DNA of 40,236 nucleotides from Pseudomonadota bacterium (GCA_021847175.1 JAJZUI010000005.1:1-40236), one strand, 5' to 3'; positions 29,509 to 38,974 are shown, counted from the stretch's first letter. Notes: generated by a model from the sequence alone, not told the origin. Numbers and translations: made by a program.

Positions 29509-30187
29509 CCTCTCCTCCCGGCTCGACCAGCCATTGCCCCTCGGTGCCGCCGCGTGCCGCGAGCAGGCGCAGGTGCCAGCACGGCTCACCCGGCTCGCCG
29601 TGCTGGCACCTGCTTGGCGAGGGCGCGATGCGCCAGCGCGTGAAGGCCGCGGAGAGATCCTCCCGGCCCGCCCTATCCTTCCACCTGGGCCACACCCGGC
29701 GCAGCAGAAGGAACCCCGTGGCACCCTGGTCGAGGCAGGCCAGCGCCAGCCGCCGGCCGCCCAGCCTTCCCGTAGCGGCGATCTCGCCACCCCCGATCTC
29801 GCCAACCGTCGTCACCCCGGCGCGCAGCCCCGTCTCCATCGCCGCGAGGCTCGCTGTGTCGTCCGCCGGTGCCGCGAGCAGCAGCCGCGCGGGGTCGAGC
29901 CCGAAGCGGATCAGCCCGGCAGGGAACAGGTCCGCGCGCGGCGAGATCCACAGCACCGGCCCGGCAAGCCGCCCGAGGATGCAGGCCACGAACCCGGTGC
30001 CGGCGCCGCCGGTTCCGCCCGCCGGCCCCGCCTCCGCCACCGCGTGCAGCGCGCCCAACGCCAGCCCGCCACCCAGCGCCGCGTCCAGCGCCCGAGGGCC
30101 GAGCGGCAGGCGCCCGTGGCGGGCCAGCGGCGGCAGCGCGGCGCGCAGCCTGGCGAGCGTGGCGGTGGTGGGGTTTGGGTCCGGCAT
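29429..30187 (-). CDS. imuA: ImuA (RecA/SulA-like SOS mutasome protein)
   Basis: LGPRALDAALGGGLALGALHAVAEAGPAGG...PVLWISPRADLFPAGLIRFGLDPARLLLAAPADD; context imuA-imuB-dnaE2. Confidence 0.85.
   Translation of the reverse strand: MPDPNPTTATLARLRAALPPLARHGRLPLGPRALDAALGGGLALGALHAVAEAGPAGGTGGAGTGFVACILGRLAGPVLWISPRADLFPAGLIRFGLDPARLLLAAPADDTASLAAMETGLRAGVTTVGEIGGGEIAATGRLGGRRLALACLDQGATGFLLLRRVWPRWKDRAGREDLSAAFTRWRIAPSPSRCQHGEPGEPCWHLRLLAARGGTEGQWLVEPGGEDDAAPALRLVAGLAADAAGSRIRAAG
29569..29613. repeat. Perfect 17-bp inverted repeat inside imuA
   Basis: GCAGGTGCCAGCACGGC - 11 nt - GCCGTGCTGGCACCTGC. Confidence 0.95.
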
Positions 30188-30191
30188 CGAT

Positions 30192-30206
30192 GTTCACGTT
30201 ATGTTC
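30192..30206 (-). promoter_or_regulatory. Alphaproteobacterial LexA (SOS) box upstream of imuA
   Basis: GTTC-ACGTTAT-GTTC matches GTTC-N7-GTTC exactly, 5 nt upstream of the imuA start codon. Confidence 0.8.
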
Positions 30207-30328
30207 TCATCGATTCCCGAACCCCCCTCCGGAGTCAAGCGTTTCCGGTTCGAGCGTCGCCGAGCGGGCGCCAGAGGCCCGCGCGGATTCTTCTCGCCTT
30301 GGCCGCCGACCGGGGGCAAGCTTTGCAT

Positions 30329-31057
30329 GTGCGGTGGCTTCTCCTGCTGCTGGCCGGCCTCGCCGCCGCGGTGCCCGCCGCGGCACAGACCCAGCTTGTT
30401 GCCGGCCTGCCTCCGCAAAAGGTGGACGTGGCGCTGGTGCTGCTCAGCGACGTCTCGGGCTCGATCAACGACGGCGAGTTCCACCTGGAGAAGCAGGGCT
30501 ACCGCGCCGCCTTTGCCGACCCCGGCGTGATCGCGGCGATCCGCTCGGGCGTGCGCGGGCGCATCGCGGTCGCCTACGTGGAGTTCGCCGGCGCCGAGCA
30601 GCAGCGTGTCGTGGTCGGCTGGCGCGTGCTTGCCAACGGGCACGACGCGCGCGCCTTCGGGGCCGCGATCGCGGCGGCGCCGCGCAGCTTCGCCGGGCGC
30701 ACCTCGATCAGCGACGGCATCGTCGCGGCCCTCGCCCTGCTGCACCAGGCACCGTTTCGGGCGCAGCGGCACGTGATCGATGTCTGCGGGGACGGCACCA
30801 ACAATTCCGGCCCGCGCATCGCCCTCGCGCGCGCGGCGGCGGCGCGGGCGGGCGTGGTGATCAACGCGCTCGCCCTCATCAACAAATGGCCGCAAGGCTA
30901 TCTCTACGGCGGTTATCGGATTCCCGGCGGGCTCACCAAGTACTTCAGCGACCAGGTGATCGGCGGGCGCGGCAGTTTCGCGCTCGAGGCGGACGGGGTG
31001 GCGAGCTTCGCCGACGCGATGCGGCGCAAGCTGCGCCAGGAAATCGCCTCGCGCTGA
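30329..31057 (+). CDS. DUF1194 (VWFA-like) secreted protein; start uncertain (GTG 30329 or TTG 30323)
   Basis: Signal peptide RWLLLLLAGLAAAVPAAAQ; VDVALVLLSDVSGSINDGEFHLEKQGYRAAF...RTSISDGIVAALALL...VIDVCGDGTNNSG. Confidence 0.85.
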   Translation: MRWLLLLLAGLAAAVPAAAQTQLVAGLPPQKVDVALVLLSDVSGSINDGEFHLEKQGYRAAFADPGVIAAIRSGVRGRIAVAYVEFAGAEQQRVVVGWRVLANGHDARAFGAAIAAAPRSFAGRTSISDGIVAALALLHQAPFRAQRHVIDVCGDGTNNSGPRIALARAAAARAGVVINALALINKWPQGYLYGGYRIPGGLTKYFSDQVIGGRGSFALEADGVASFADAMRRKLRQEIASR

Positions 31058-31104
31058 AGGGGGGCGCTGAAGGGGGGGCGCTGAAGGGGGACGGCGCTGA
31101 ACGG
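31051..31104 (+). repeat. Short degenerate tandem repeat GCGCTGAAGGGGG (about 4 units)
   Basis: GCGCTGA at 31051, 31064, 31078 and 31094, separated by G-runs. Confidence 0.85.
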
Positions 31105-31181
31105 CTGGCCTGCGGCCGCGGGGGTTGAGGCGCCGCCGCCCCGCGCGCAGGATCGCCGCCTTTCCTGGGGGAGAATTCGGC

Positions 31182-32120
31182 ATGGAAATGCGCAATCTCG
31201 GTGCGAGCGGCCTGCGTGTGTCGGCGATCGGGCTCGGCTGCAACAATTTCGGCGCCCGCATCGATCTCGCCGCGACGCGCGCGGTGATCCACGAAGCGGT
31301 CGATGCCGGCATCACGCTGTTCGACACGGCGGATGTCTATGGCGAGCGCGGCGGCTCGGAGACCGCGATGGGGCAGGTGATCGACGCCTCGATGCGCAAG
31401 CGTATCGTCCTCGCGACCAAGTTCGGCCTGGCGATGCAGGACGGCGGCGAGCACCAGGGTGGGTCGCGCGCGTGGATCATGCGCGCGGTCGAGGACAGCC
31501 TCTCGCGCCTCAAGACCGACTGGATCGACCTCTACCAGCTGCACACGCCCGACCCGCGCACGCCGATCGCCGAGACGTTGCGCGCGCTCGACGACCTCGT
31601 GCGCGCCGGCAAGGTCCGCTATGTCGGCGTCTCCAACATGCCGGCGTGGCAGGTGGTGGAGGCGAACGCGATCGCACGGCAGATGGGTCTCACGTCCTTC
31701 GTTTCCTGCCAGGACGAGTATTCGCTGCTGGTGCGCAAGGCGGAGGCGGAGCTGATGCCGATGATGCGCGCGCAGGGGATCGGGCTGCTGCCCTATTTCC
31801 CGCTCGCCTCGGGCCTGCTCTCCGGCAAGTACCGCCGCAACGCGCCGATGCCGGAAGGGGCCAGGCTCACCAAGACGCAGCGGCTGGCGGACCGCTACCT
31901 TACCGAAACGAACTGGAAGCGCTCGGAAAAGCTCGCCGAGTATGCCGAGGCGCATGGCCGCACGCTGCTCGACCTCGCCTTCGCCTGGCTGCTCGCCAAG
32001 GCGCCGGTCGCGAGCGTGATTGCCGGGGCGACCAAGCCGGAGCAGATCCGCCAGAATGTCGCCGCCGGCGGCTGGGCGCTCGATGCGGCTTCGGTCGCGG
32101 AGATCGAGGCGATCGGCTGA
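31182..32120 (+). CDS. Aldo/keto reductase
   Basis: MEMRNLGASGLRVSAIGLGCNNFG...GITLFDTADVYGERGGSE...DWIDLYQLHTPD...VRYVGVSNMPAWQ. Confidence 0.93.
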   Translation: MEMRNLGASGLRVSAIGLGCNNFGARIDLAATRAVIHEAVDAGITLFDTADVYGERGGSETAMGQVIDASMRKRIVLATKFGLAMQDGGEHQGGSRAWIMRAVEDSLSRLKTDWIDLYQLHTPDPRTPIAETLRALDDLVRAGKVRYVGVSNMPAWQVVEANAIARQMGLTSFVSCQDEYSLLVRKAEAELMPMMRAQGIGLLPYFPLASGLLSGKYRRNAPMPEGARLTKTQRLADRYLTETNWKRSEKLAEYAEAHGRTLLDLAFAWLLAKAPVASVIAGATKPEQIRQNVAAGGWALDAASVAEIEAIG

Positions 32121-32127
32121 AGCCGGG

Positions 32128-32153
32128 TTCGGGAGGGCTTCGGCCCTCCCGAA
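32128..32153. terminator. Intergenic hairpin between convergent aldo/keto reductase and MarR genes
   Basis: Perfect 11-bp stem TTCGGGAGGGC / GCCCTCCCGAA with TTCG tetraloop; weak U-tract. Confidence 0.65.
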
Positions 32154-32160
32154 AGCCTGC

Positions 32161-32535
32161 CTACTTCCCGCGCGGCTTCTTCGCGGGCTTGTTGCTGGCC
32201 GCGGCGGCGGCGGTGAGCAGGCGCTTGAGTTCCGCGAGCAGCGCCTCGCCCTTGCGCGTGCGGGTGACCAGCACGCTGCGGCGATCGGCGGGGTCGGCGG
32301 CGCGCTTGGCGAAGCCGAGATCGGTAAGGCGGTCGAGCGAGCGCGTGATCGCGGGTTTCGAGACATCGAGCCGCGCCGCGAGACCGCGTACCGTGTGCGG
32401 CCCGTCCTCCAGGTAGCAGATCAGGAAGACCACCAGCTGACGAGCCGAAAGATCGGGTCCCTCGCGGCGCACCATGCCCAGGATCGCGTCGCGGAGCACG
32501 CCCGGCAGTTTGTCGGGCAGAACGGCGTTGGCCAT
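32161..32535 (-). CDS. MarR-family transcriptional regulator
   Basis: DLSARQLVVFLICYLEDGPHTVRGLAARLDVSKPAITRSLDRLTDLGFAKRAADPADRRSVLVTRT. Confidence 0.9.
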   Translation of the reverse strand: MANAVLPDKLPGVLRDAILGMVRREGPDLSARQLVVFLICYLEDGPHTVRGLAARLDVSKPAITRSLDRLTDLGFAKRAADPADRRSVLVTRTRKGEALLAELKRLLTAAAAASNKPAKKPRGK

Positions 32536-32590
32536 CAGCGTCTCCTTTTGGGATCGGTTCCGTGAGATCAGTTTCGAGCAATGTATCAGA

Positions 32591-32603
32591 TTTCGTCCCG
32601 AAA
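32591..32603. promoter_or_regulatory. Candidate operator upstream of the marR gene
   Basis: TTTCG-TCC-CGAAA inverted repeat in an AT-richer intergenic region about 56 nt upstream of the start codon. Confidence 0.3.
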
Positions 32604-32812
32604 ACGAAAGGGCATCGTTACATCTTTCGATCAAAAATGTTTTGATGGGGTCACAAACCTGCCAAGTAGAAGCCGTAACGGTATGATTCTGCGACAAACC
32701 CACGGCGATGAAATGCGCGATCACGAAACGCCTCAATGCCGGTTATCGGGCCTTGGGCGGACCCCTCGCGGTTCCTCTGGAGTCCCGCGCGGCGCTGGGC
32801 CATCCTCGCGCC

Positions 32813-34144
32813 ATGCCCCCGCCACCCCCAGCCCCCGAACCCGGCCCGTGGCCGGCCGCAGCCCCGCTTCCCGGACCGGACACACCGCAGGCCGAGATCC
32901 TGGCCTTGCACGAGGCGGCGGGGCAGCTCATCGCCTCACCCGCCGACGCGGCGCTGCGCGCGGCCTATTTCGCGGCGCTGGCGCATTTCGGGGCCTCGCG
33001 CAGCGGGCTCGGCCATGCGCTGCTGCCCGAACTCGGCCATCCGCTCGCGTTCCGCTGCGCGACGCCGGATGTCGCCGCCATCGCGCGCTGCTTCCGCGAC
33101 GGGTTCGCGTCCTTCCCGCTGCGCTGCGAGCCGCGCCGGATCCTGGTGCTCGGCGCCGGCGGCGGCTACCTTACGGTGGCGCTGGCCCGACGGTTCCCCG
33201 AGGCACAGCTCGCGGCCGTGGAGCCGCTGGCGCCGCTGCTGCGCCTGCTGCTGCAGAACACCGCGCCCTATCCGCGGATCCGCGTCGTGCCGGCCGCGGT
33301 GTGGCATTCGGCCTCGCGCATCGGGCCCATGCGCGAGGACGCCGCCGGCTGGTCGGCGCGCTTCACAGACCGGTTGCCGCTCGAGGCGCGGCGGCTGCGC
33401 GCCCATACCGTCGCCTCGCTGCTGGAGCTGGTGGGCTGGGCGGGGGCCGACCTCGTGGTCGCGGATTTCCACGCCGCCGCCGAGACGCTGCTCGCCGCCC
33501 CCAGGCCGTCCTGGGTGGCCGGGCTCGACGCGCTCGCCATCGTCCGCCACGCGGAGCCGTTCGGCGAGCAGCCGGCGGTGCTCGACCCCGCGCTGCTGGA
33601 GGACACCCCGTTCGGGGAGGGGGCGTTCAGGGTCACGACCCACAGCATCGAGCGCCATGCCCCGATCGATGTCGCCGAACGCCTGGTGCCGCGCCACCTG
33701 CCGGTTCCGGGCCCGCGTCGCCTCGCGCTGATCCAGGAGGAGCCGGGGGTGGCGCCGCTGGTGCTGGCAGGCGTGCTGCGCGAGCCCTGGGGGTTCTTCC
33801 TTACCGGCGAGGGCGGCTTCCAGCTGCACCCGCCGGCGCCGGGCGGGGTGGCGCGGGCGGTGTTTCCCCGCACGCTCGCGGGCCAGACGCGGCTGGAGAC
33901 CGGGCTCGCGCATGCCGGGCCGGCCGGCGAGAGGATCCGCTTCACGGCGAGCCTGGAGACCGAGGCCGGCGAGACCATCGCCACCGAGACGCGCACCCTT
34001 GCCCCCGGCGGCAGCGCCCGTCTGGTGCTCGGCTTCCCGCCGGCGCATGGCCCTCACCGCGCGGTGCTGGCGACCGCGATGGAGGAGGGGGCGGCCAGCA
34101 ACGCCTATGGCTGGGGCCGGTTCCTCGGGCCCGTGCTGGCCTGA
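32813..34144 (+). CDS. Class I SAM-dependent methyltransferase-like protein (FkbM-like core possible)
   Basis: RRILVLGAGGGYLTVALARRFPEAQLAAVEPLAPLLRLLLQNTAPYPRIRVVPAAVW, a Rossmann/SAM-binding pattern; C-terminal extension unassigned. Confidence 0.65.
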   Translation: MPPPPPAPEPGPWPAAAPLPGPDTPQAEILALHEAAGQLIASPADAALRAAYFAALAHFGASRSGLGHALLPELGHPLAFRCATPDVAAIARCFRDGFASFPLRCEPRRILVLGAGGGYLTVALARRFPEAQLAAVEPLAPLLRLLLQNTAPYPRIRVVPAAVWHSASRIGPMREDAAGWSARFTDRLPLEARRLRAHTVASLLELVGWAGADLVVADFHAAAETLLAAPRPSWVAGLDALAIVRHAEPFGEQPAVLDPALLEDTPFGEGAFRVTTHSIERHAPIDVAERLVPRHLPVPGPRRLALIQEEPGVAPLVLAGVLREPWGFFLTGEGGFQLHPPAPGGVARAVFPRTLAGQTRLETGLAHAGPAGERIRFTASLETEAGETIATETRTLAPGGSARLVLGFPPAHGPHRAVLATAMEEGAASNAYGWGRFLGPVLA

Positions 34145-34153
34145 GCCTCGCCG

Positions 34154-34693
34154 CTAAATGCCGTGGGCGCGGTTGTAGTCGAGCTGCGCCTTGGTCAGCC
34201 GGAAGCCGACATAGATGTGGTAGCCGGCCGCGGACTGGTCGGCGCCCACCGGAAAGCGGAAGTGGATCGGCTCGCCGACCAGCGTCATCTGGTCCGCGTT
34301 CGGCGGGAAGACGCCCTTCACGACGAAATCCTTCTCGTCGAGGATGGTCTTGCCCTCGGTCGCGGCGACGAAATAGTGCAGCTGCACGTCGGGGCTGGTC
34401 GCCGCCGGGCCGCGTTCCACGGTGAAGTGCACCCGCAGCTGCGCCCCCACCGCGTGCGCGGCGGCGAAGTTGCAGCTGGCCGGCACCGCCTCGATGCGCG
34501 CCGCCAGTACCAGGTCGCGGATGTCGCGCTGGTTCGCCTTGCCCGCGACCTGCACCAGGGTGGACGCGTTCTGGATCAGCGAGAGCTGCGGGCAGGCGGG
34601 GGGAAACCCGCTTGGCGTGCAGCCGGCGAGTGCCAGGGCCGCGAGCGTGCCGGCGGCCCATCGTCGCGCGTGAAGCCGTGCCGTGCGTGCCAT
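34154..34693 (-). CDS. Hypothetical lipoprotein
   Basis: Signal sequence with lipobox LALAGC; no further family recognised. Confidence 0.7.
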   Translation of the reverse strand: MARTARLHARRWAAGTLAALALAGCTPSGFPPACPQLSLIQNASTLVQVAGKANQRDIRDLVLAARIEAVPASCNFAAAHAVGAQLRVHFTVERGPAATSPDVQLHYFVAATEGKTILDEKDFVVKGVFPPNADQMTLVGEPIHFRFPVGADQSAAGYHIYVGFRLTKAQLDYNRAHGI

Positions 34694-34894
34694 CCCCGTG
34701 TCGTCGCCGTGCCGCGCCATGAGTCCTCCGCCGTGATCGCCGTCAGCCGTTGCGTCTCCATGCCGTGCATTGCCGGCCAGGGGAAGGGCCTCTATGTCTG
34801 GCCCCGTTTCTGTCTGCCGTTTCCGTCACGCCGCCCCGGACGCGTCCGATTCATCGCGGGCCGGGGTGCGACCACGCCGGAGCCGCCACGCCCG

Positions 34895-35878
34895 ATGCCA
34901 GCCGATCCCGCCCGCGCCCCCGACCCCCACCCGATCCCGGCATTGCCGCGGCTGCGCGTGCTGCTGGCGGCGCCGCGCGGCTTCTGCGCCGGGGTGGACC
35001 GCGCCGTGCGGGTGGTGGAGGAGGCGCTGAAATGTCATGGCGCGCCGGTCTATGTGCGCCACGAGATCGTGCACAACCGCGTCGTCGTCGGTGCGCTGGC
35101 CGCGCAAGGCGCCGTGTTTGTCGAGGAGCTGGACGCGGTGCCGGTCGGCGCGCGCGTGGTGTTCTCCGCGCACGGGGTCGCGAAATCCGTGCCGCTGGCC
35201 GCCGCCGCGAGGGGCCTCGTTGCCTTCGACGCCACCTGCCCGCTGGTCTCCAAGGTGCATCGCGAGGCGGAGCGCCACGCCGCGGCGGGCCGGCACATCC
35301 TGATGATCGGCCATGCCGGCCACCCCGAGGTGGAGGGCACGATGGGCCAGGTCCGCCCCGGCGCGATGACGCTGGTGCAATCCGCCGCCGAGGCGCAGAC
35401 GGTGATGCCGCCGCCGGGGCCGCTCGCCTTCGTGACGCAGACCACGCTCTCGGTGGAGGACGCGGCCGGGATCGTGGCGGTGCTGCGCCGGCGCTTCCCC
35501 GCGATCGAGGGGCCGGCGAAGGAGGATATCTGCTACGCCACCACCAACCGCCAGGCCGCGGTGCGCGCCGTGGCGGCGGAGGCGGCGCTGGTGCTGGTGC
35601 TGGGCAGCGCCAACTCGTCCAACACTGTGCGGCTGTGCGAGGTGGCGGGCCGGGCCGGCGCCCGCGCGCTGCTGCTGGAGGGGCCGGAGGCGCTCGACTG
35701 GAGCATGCTGCACGGCGAGACCGTCGTCGGCATCACCGCCGGGGCCTCGGCGCCGGAATCGCTGGTCCAGGGCCTGCTGGCGCGGCTCGGGGAACGCTAC
35801 GCGCTCGCGGTCGAGGAGCGGCGCGTCACCACCGAGGACGTGACGTTCAAGCTCCCGGCCGCGCTCTCGGCGGCCTGA
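34895..35878 (+). CDS. ispH: 4-hydroxy-3-methylbut-2-enyl diphosphate reductase
   Basis: LLAAPRGFCAGVDRAVRVVEEAL, YVRHEIVHNRVVV, ATCPLVSKVH, MIGHAGHPEVEGTMGQ, CYATTNRQ, SANSSNTVRL. Confidence 0.96.
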   Translation: MPADPARAPDPHPIPALPRLRVLLAAPRGFCAGVDRAVRVVEEALKCHGAPVYVRHEIVHNRVVVGALAAQGAVFVEELDAVPVGARVVFSAHGVAKSVPLAAAARGLVAFDATCPLVSKVHREAERHAAAGRHILMIGHAGHPEVEGTMGQVRPGAMTLVQSAAEAQTVMPPPGPLAFVTQTTLSVEDAAGIVAVLRRRFPAIEGPAKEDICYATTNRQAAVRAVAAEAALVLVLGSANSSNTVRLCEVAGRAGARALLLEGPEALDWSMLHGETVVGITAGASAPESLVQGLLARLGERYALAVEERRVTTEDVTFKLPAALSAA

Positions 35879-36843
35879 TGGCGGTCTACACGGAGGTCTC
35901 GGACGAGGCGCTGGCTTCGTTCCTCGGTGACTACGCGATCGGCGAGCTGGTCGCGTTCCGCGGCATCGCGGAGGGGGTGGAGAACAGCAATTTCTCGCTG
36001 CGCACCACGCAGGGCGACTTCATCCTCACGCTCTATGAGAAGCGCGTCGATCCCGCCGACCTGCCGTGGTTCCTCGGCCTCATGCAGCACCTCGCGGCGC
36101 ACGGCATCGCCTGCCCGCGGCCCGTTCCCGGGCGCGACGGAGCGGCGCTGCGCCGGCTCGCGGGGAAGGCCGCGGCGATCACCACGTTCCTGCCCGGCAT
36201 CTGGCCGCGGCGGGTGCGCCCGGAGCACTGCGCGCCGCTCGGCGCCGCACTCGCGGCGCTGCACCGCGCGGGCGAGGGCTATGCGCCCACCCGCGCCAAC
36301 GGGCTCGGGCCCGGCGCCTGGGAACCGTTGCTGGAGCGTTGCGACACGACCGGCGAGGCGGGGCGGGAGATGGCGCCGGTCGCCGCCGAGCTGCGCGCGG
36401 CGCTGAAGCCGATCCTCGCGGGCTGGCCGAGCGCGCTTCCCATCGGGCACATCCACGCCGACCTGTTCCCGGACAACGTGTTCTTCCTCGAGGGGCGGGT
36501 CTCCGGGCTCATCGACTTCTATTTCGCGTGCACGGATTTCTGCTCGTACGACCTCGCGGTTTGCCTCAACGCCTGGTGCTTCGAGAGCGATGGTTCCTAC
36601 AACGTGACGAAATCGCGCTCGCTGATCCGCGCCTACGACGCGGCGCGGCCGCTCACCCGCGGGGAGCGGGCGGCACTGCCGGTGCTGGCCGCCGGGGCCG
36701 CGCTGCGCTTCGCGGCGACGCGGCTCTACGACTGGATCAACACGCCGGCCGGCGCGCTGGTCACGCGCAAGGACCCGCTCGAGTACCTGCGCCGGCTGCG
36801 CTTCCACCAGGCGGCGAAGGGCGAGGCGGCGTATGGACTCTGA
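35878..36843 (+). CDS. thrB: Homoserine kinase (ThrB, APH-fold type)
   Basis: [109 protein letters not shown] junction with ispH. Confidence 0.95.
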   Translation: MAVYTEVSDEALASFLGDYAIGELVAFRGIAEGVENSNFSLRTTQGDFILTLYEKRVDPADLPWFLGLMQHLAAHGIACPRPVPGRDGAALRRLAGKAAAITTFLPGIWPRRVRPEHCAPLGAALAALHRAGEGYAPTRANGLGPGAWEPLLERCDTTGEAGREMAPVAAELRAALKPILAGWPSALPIGHIHADLFPDNVFFLEGRVSGLIDFYFACTDFCSYDLAVCLNAWCFESDGSYNVTKSRSLIRAYDAARPLTRGERAALPVLAAGAALRFAATRLYDWINTPAGALVTRKDPLEYLRRLRFHQAAKGEAAYGL

Positions 36844-37297
36844 CCCGCCCAGGCACGGCGAACCCGTCGAGATCTGGACCGACGGCGGCTGCAAGCCGAA
36901 CCCCGGCCCCGGCGGGTGGGCGGCGATCCTGCGGCGCGGCAAGCACGAGCGCGAGCTTTCCGGCGCCGAGCCCGCGACCACCAACAACCGCATGGAACTC
37001 ACCGCCGCCGCCGTGGCGCTGGAGACGCTGAAGCGTCCCTGCCACGTGGTGCTGCACACCGACAGCGAATATGTCCGGCTCGGCATCACGCGCTGGCGGC
37101 ATGGCTGGGTGCGGCGGCGCTGGCGCAACGCCGCGGGCGACCCGGTCGCGAACCTGGACCTCTGGCAGCGCCTGCTCGCGGCCGCGGAGAAGCACGAGAT
37201 CGAGTGGAAATGGGTGCGCGGCCATTCCGGCCACGAGATGAACGAGCGCGCCGACCAGCTCGCGACCGCCGCCCGCGAGGCGGCTTCGGGTCATTGA
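36833..37297 (+). CDS. rnhA: Ribonuclease HI
   Basis: [72 protein letters not shown]. Confidence 0.96.
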   Translation: MDSDPPRHGEPVEIWTDGGCKPNPGPGGWAAILRRGKHERELSGAEPATTNNRMELTAAAVALETLKRPCHVVLHTDSEYVRLGITRWRHGWVRRRWRNAAGDPVANLDLWQRLLAAAEKHEIEWKWVRGHSGHEMNERADQLATAAREAASGH

Positions 37298-38328
37298 TCA
37301 AGTACATCGGCTCCAAGCGGGCGCTGCTGCGCCACATCATGGCGGCGATCGGGGGGATCGCACCGGAAGGTGCGACCGTCGCCGACCTGTTCTCCGGCAC
37401 CGCGCGCGTGGGCCACGCGCTGAAGGCGGCGGGCTATCGCGTCATCGCCAACGACCACAACGCCTACGCCGCGGCGCTGGCGACGTGCTACGTGCAGGCG
37501 GACCGCGAGCGCTGGGAGGCGCGGGTGCCGGCGATCCTCGCCGACCTCGCGCGGCTGCCGGGCCGCGCCGGCTACTTCACCGAAACGTTCTGCGTCCGCT
37601 CGCGCTTCTTCCAGCCGCGCAACGGCGAGCGGGTCGACGCGATCCGCGAGGCGATCGCCGCGATGGGCGCCGAGCCGGAGCTGGAGGCGGTCCTGCTCGT
37701 CGCGCTGATGGAGGCCGCGGACCGGGTGGACAGCACCGCGGGCCTGCAGATGGCCTACATGAAGCGCTGGGCGCCGCGCGCCTACAACGAGCTGGAGCTG
37801 CGCATGCCGGCCCTGCTGGCGCGACCGGCTGCCGGCGCCTGCCAGGCCCTGATGGGCGAGGCGGAGGACGTGGCGGGAACCATCGAGGCGGACGTCGCCT
37901 ATCTCGACCCGCCCTACAACCAGCACGCCTATCTCGCGAACTACCACGTCTGGGAGACGCTGATCCGCTGGGACAAGCCGGAGACCTACGGCGTCGCCTG
38001 CAAGCGGGTGGACGTGAAGAGCCGCAAGAGCGCGTTCAACGCCCGCGGCGCCATCGGCCCGGCGCTCGCCGCCACCATCGCGGCGCTGCGCTCACCCTCG
38101 CTCGTCGTGTCGTTCAACAACGAGGGGTATCTCGCCCGCGACGCGATCGAGGCGATGCTCGCCTCGCGCGGGCATGTGCGCGTGATCGAGCTGGATCACG
38201 CGCGCTATGTCGGCGCGCGCATCGGCATCTACAACCCGGCCGGCGAGAAGGTCGGGCGCATCTCCCACGTGCGCAACAAGGAGTTGCTCTACGTGGTCAC
38301 ACCCGAGCCCATGGACCTCGCGCTATAG
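37294..38328 (+). CDS. D12-class DNA adenine N6-methyltransferase (predicted TTG start overlapping the rnhA stop)
   Basis: [14 protein letters not shown]...[31 protein letters not shown]...[30 protein letters not shown] (motif IV DPPY). Confidence 0.9.
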   Translation: MIKYIGSKRALLRHIMAAIGGIAPEGATVADLFSGTARVGHALKAAGYRVIANDHNAYAAALATCYVQADRERWEARVPAILADLARLPGRAGYFTETFCVRSRFFQPRNGERVDAIREAIAAMGAEPELEAVLLVALMEAADRVDSTAGLQMAYMKRWAPRAYNELELRMPALLARPAAGACQALMGEAEDVAGTIEADVAYLDPPYNQHAYLANYHVWETLIRWDKPETYGVACKRVDVKSRKSAFNARGAIGPALAATIAALRSPSLVVSFNNEGYLARDAIEAMLASRGHVRVIELDHARYVGARIGIYNPAGEKVGRISHVRNKELLYVVTPEPMDLAL

Positions 38329-38799
38329 GGCGGCGAGCACCGCCTCGGCGCGGCTCACCTCGAAGCCGCCCGGCGCCTCGACGGCGAGGTGCTTGACCAC
38401 CCCGTTCTCGGCGACGAGGGCGAAGCGCTGGCTGCGCACGCCGAGGCCGCGGGCGACGAGGTCGAGCTCCAGCCCCAGCGCCTTGGTGAAGGCACCGGCG
38501 CCATCCGCCAGCATCACGATGCGGCCGTCCACGCCCTGGTCCTTGGCCCAGGCGCCCATGACGAAGGCGTCGTTCACCGCCATGCAGACAACGCTGTCCA
38601 CGCCCTTGGCCTTGATCGCGTCGTAGCTCTGCAGGAAGCCCGGCAGGTGCTTGGCGCTGCAGGTGGGGGTGAAGGCGCCGGGAACGGCGAACATCACGAC
38701 TTTCCCCTTGAACACGTCGTCGGTCGAAACCTCCTTGGGCCCCTCCGGCGTGGCCATCGACAGTTTCATCGACGGCAGCTTGTCCCCGACCTTGATCAT
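38323..38799 (-). CDS. Peroxiredoxin (Prx5-like)
   Basis: MIKVGDKLPSMKLSM...VVMFAVPGAFTPTCSAKHLPGFLQ...VCMAVNDAFVMGAWAKDQG. Confidence 0.95.
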   Translation of the reverse strand: MIKVGDKLPSMKLSMATPEGPKEVSTDDVFKGKVVMFAVPGAFTPTCSAKHLPGFLQSYDAIKAKGVDSVVCMAVNDAFVMGAWAKDQGVDGRIVMLADGAGAFTKALGLELDLVARGLGVRSQRFALVAENGVVKHLAVEAPGGFEVSRAEAVLAAL

Positions 38800-38974
38800 C
38801 CTCGCCTCTCCGTTCGACCGTTGGTTTTCGCGAACTCCGCCGCCACGGCGTCCATCCCCCGGGCGGCGGAGGCTTCCTAGCTTGCCGCGCCCCACCTGTC
38901 ACGAAGGGCGGCCTGGCGGGATCGGGAGGCGGCGGGCTTGCACACCGGGTGGGGCGGCGCAACATAGCCGGACC

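Noticed and set aside
28009-30187. imuA-imuB-dnaE2 as a novel system
   Set aside because: This is the known SOS-inducible mutasome operon; only its local sequence oddities are reported.
30194-31327. 377-aa - strand ORF opposite the DUF1194 gene
   Set aside because: The + strand product has a signal peptide and a MIDAS-like DVSGSIND motif; the - product is low complexity.
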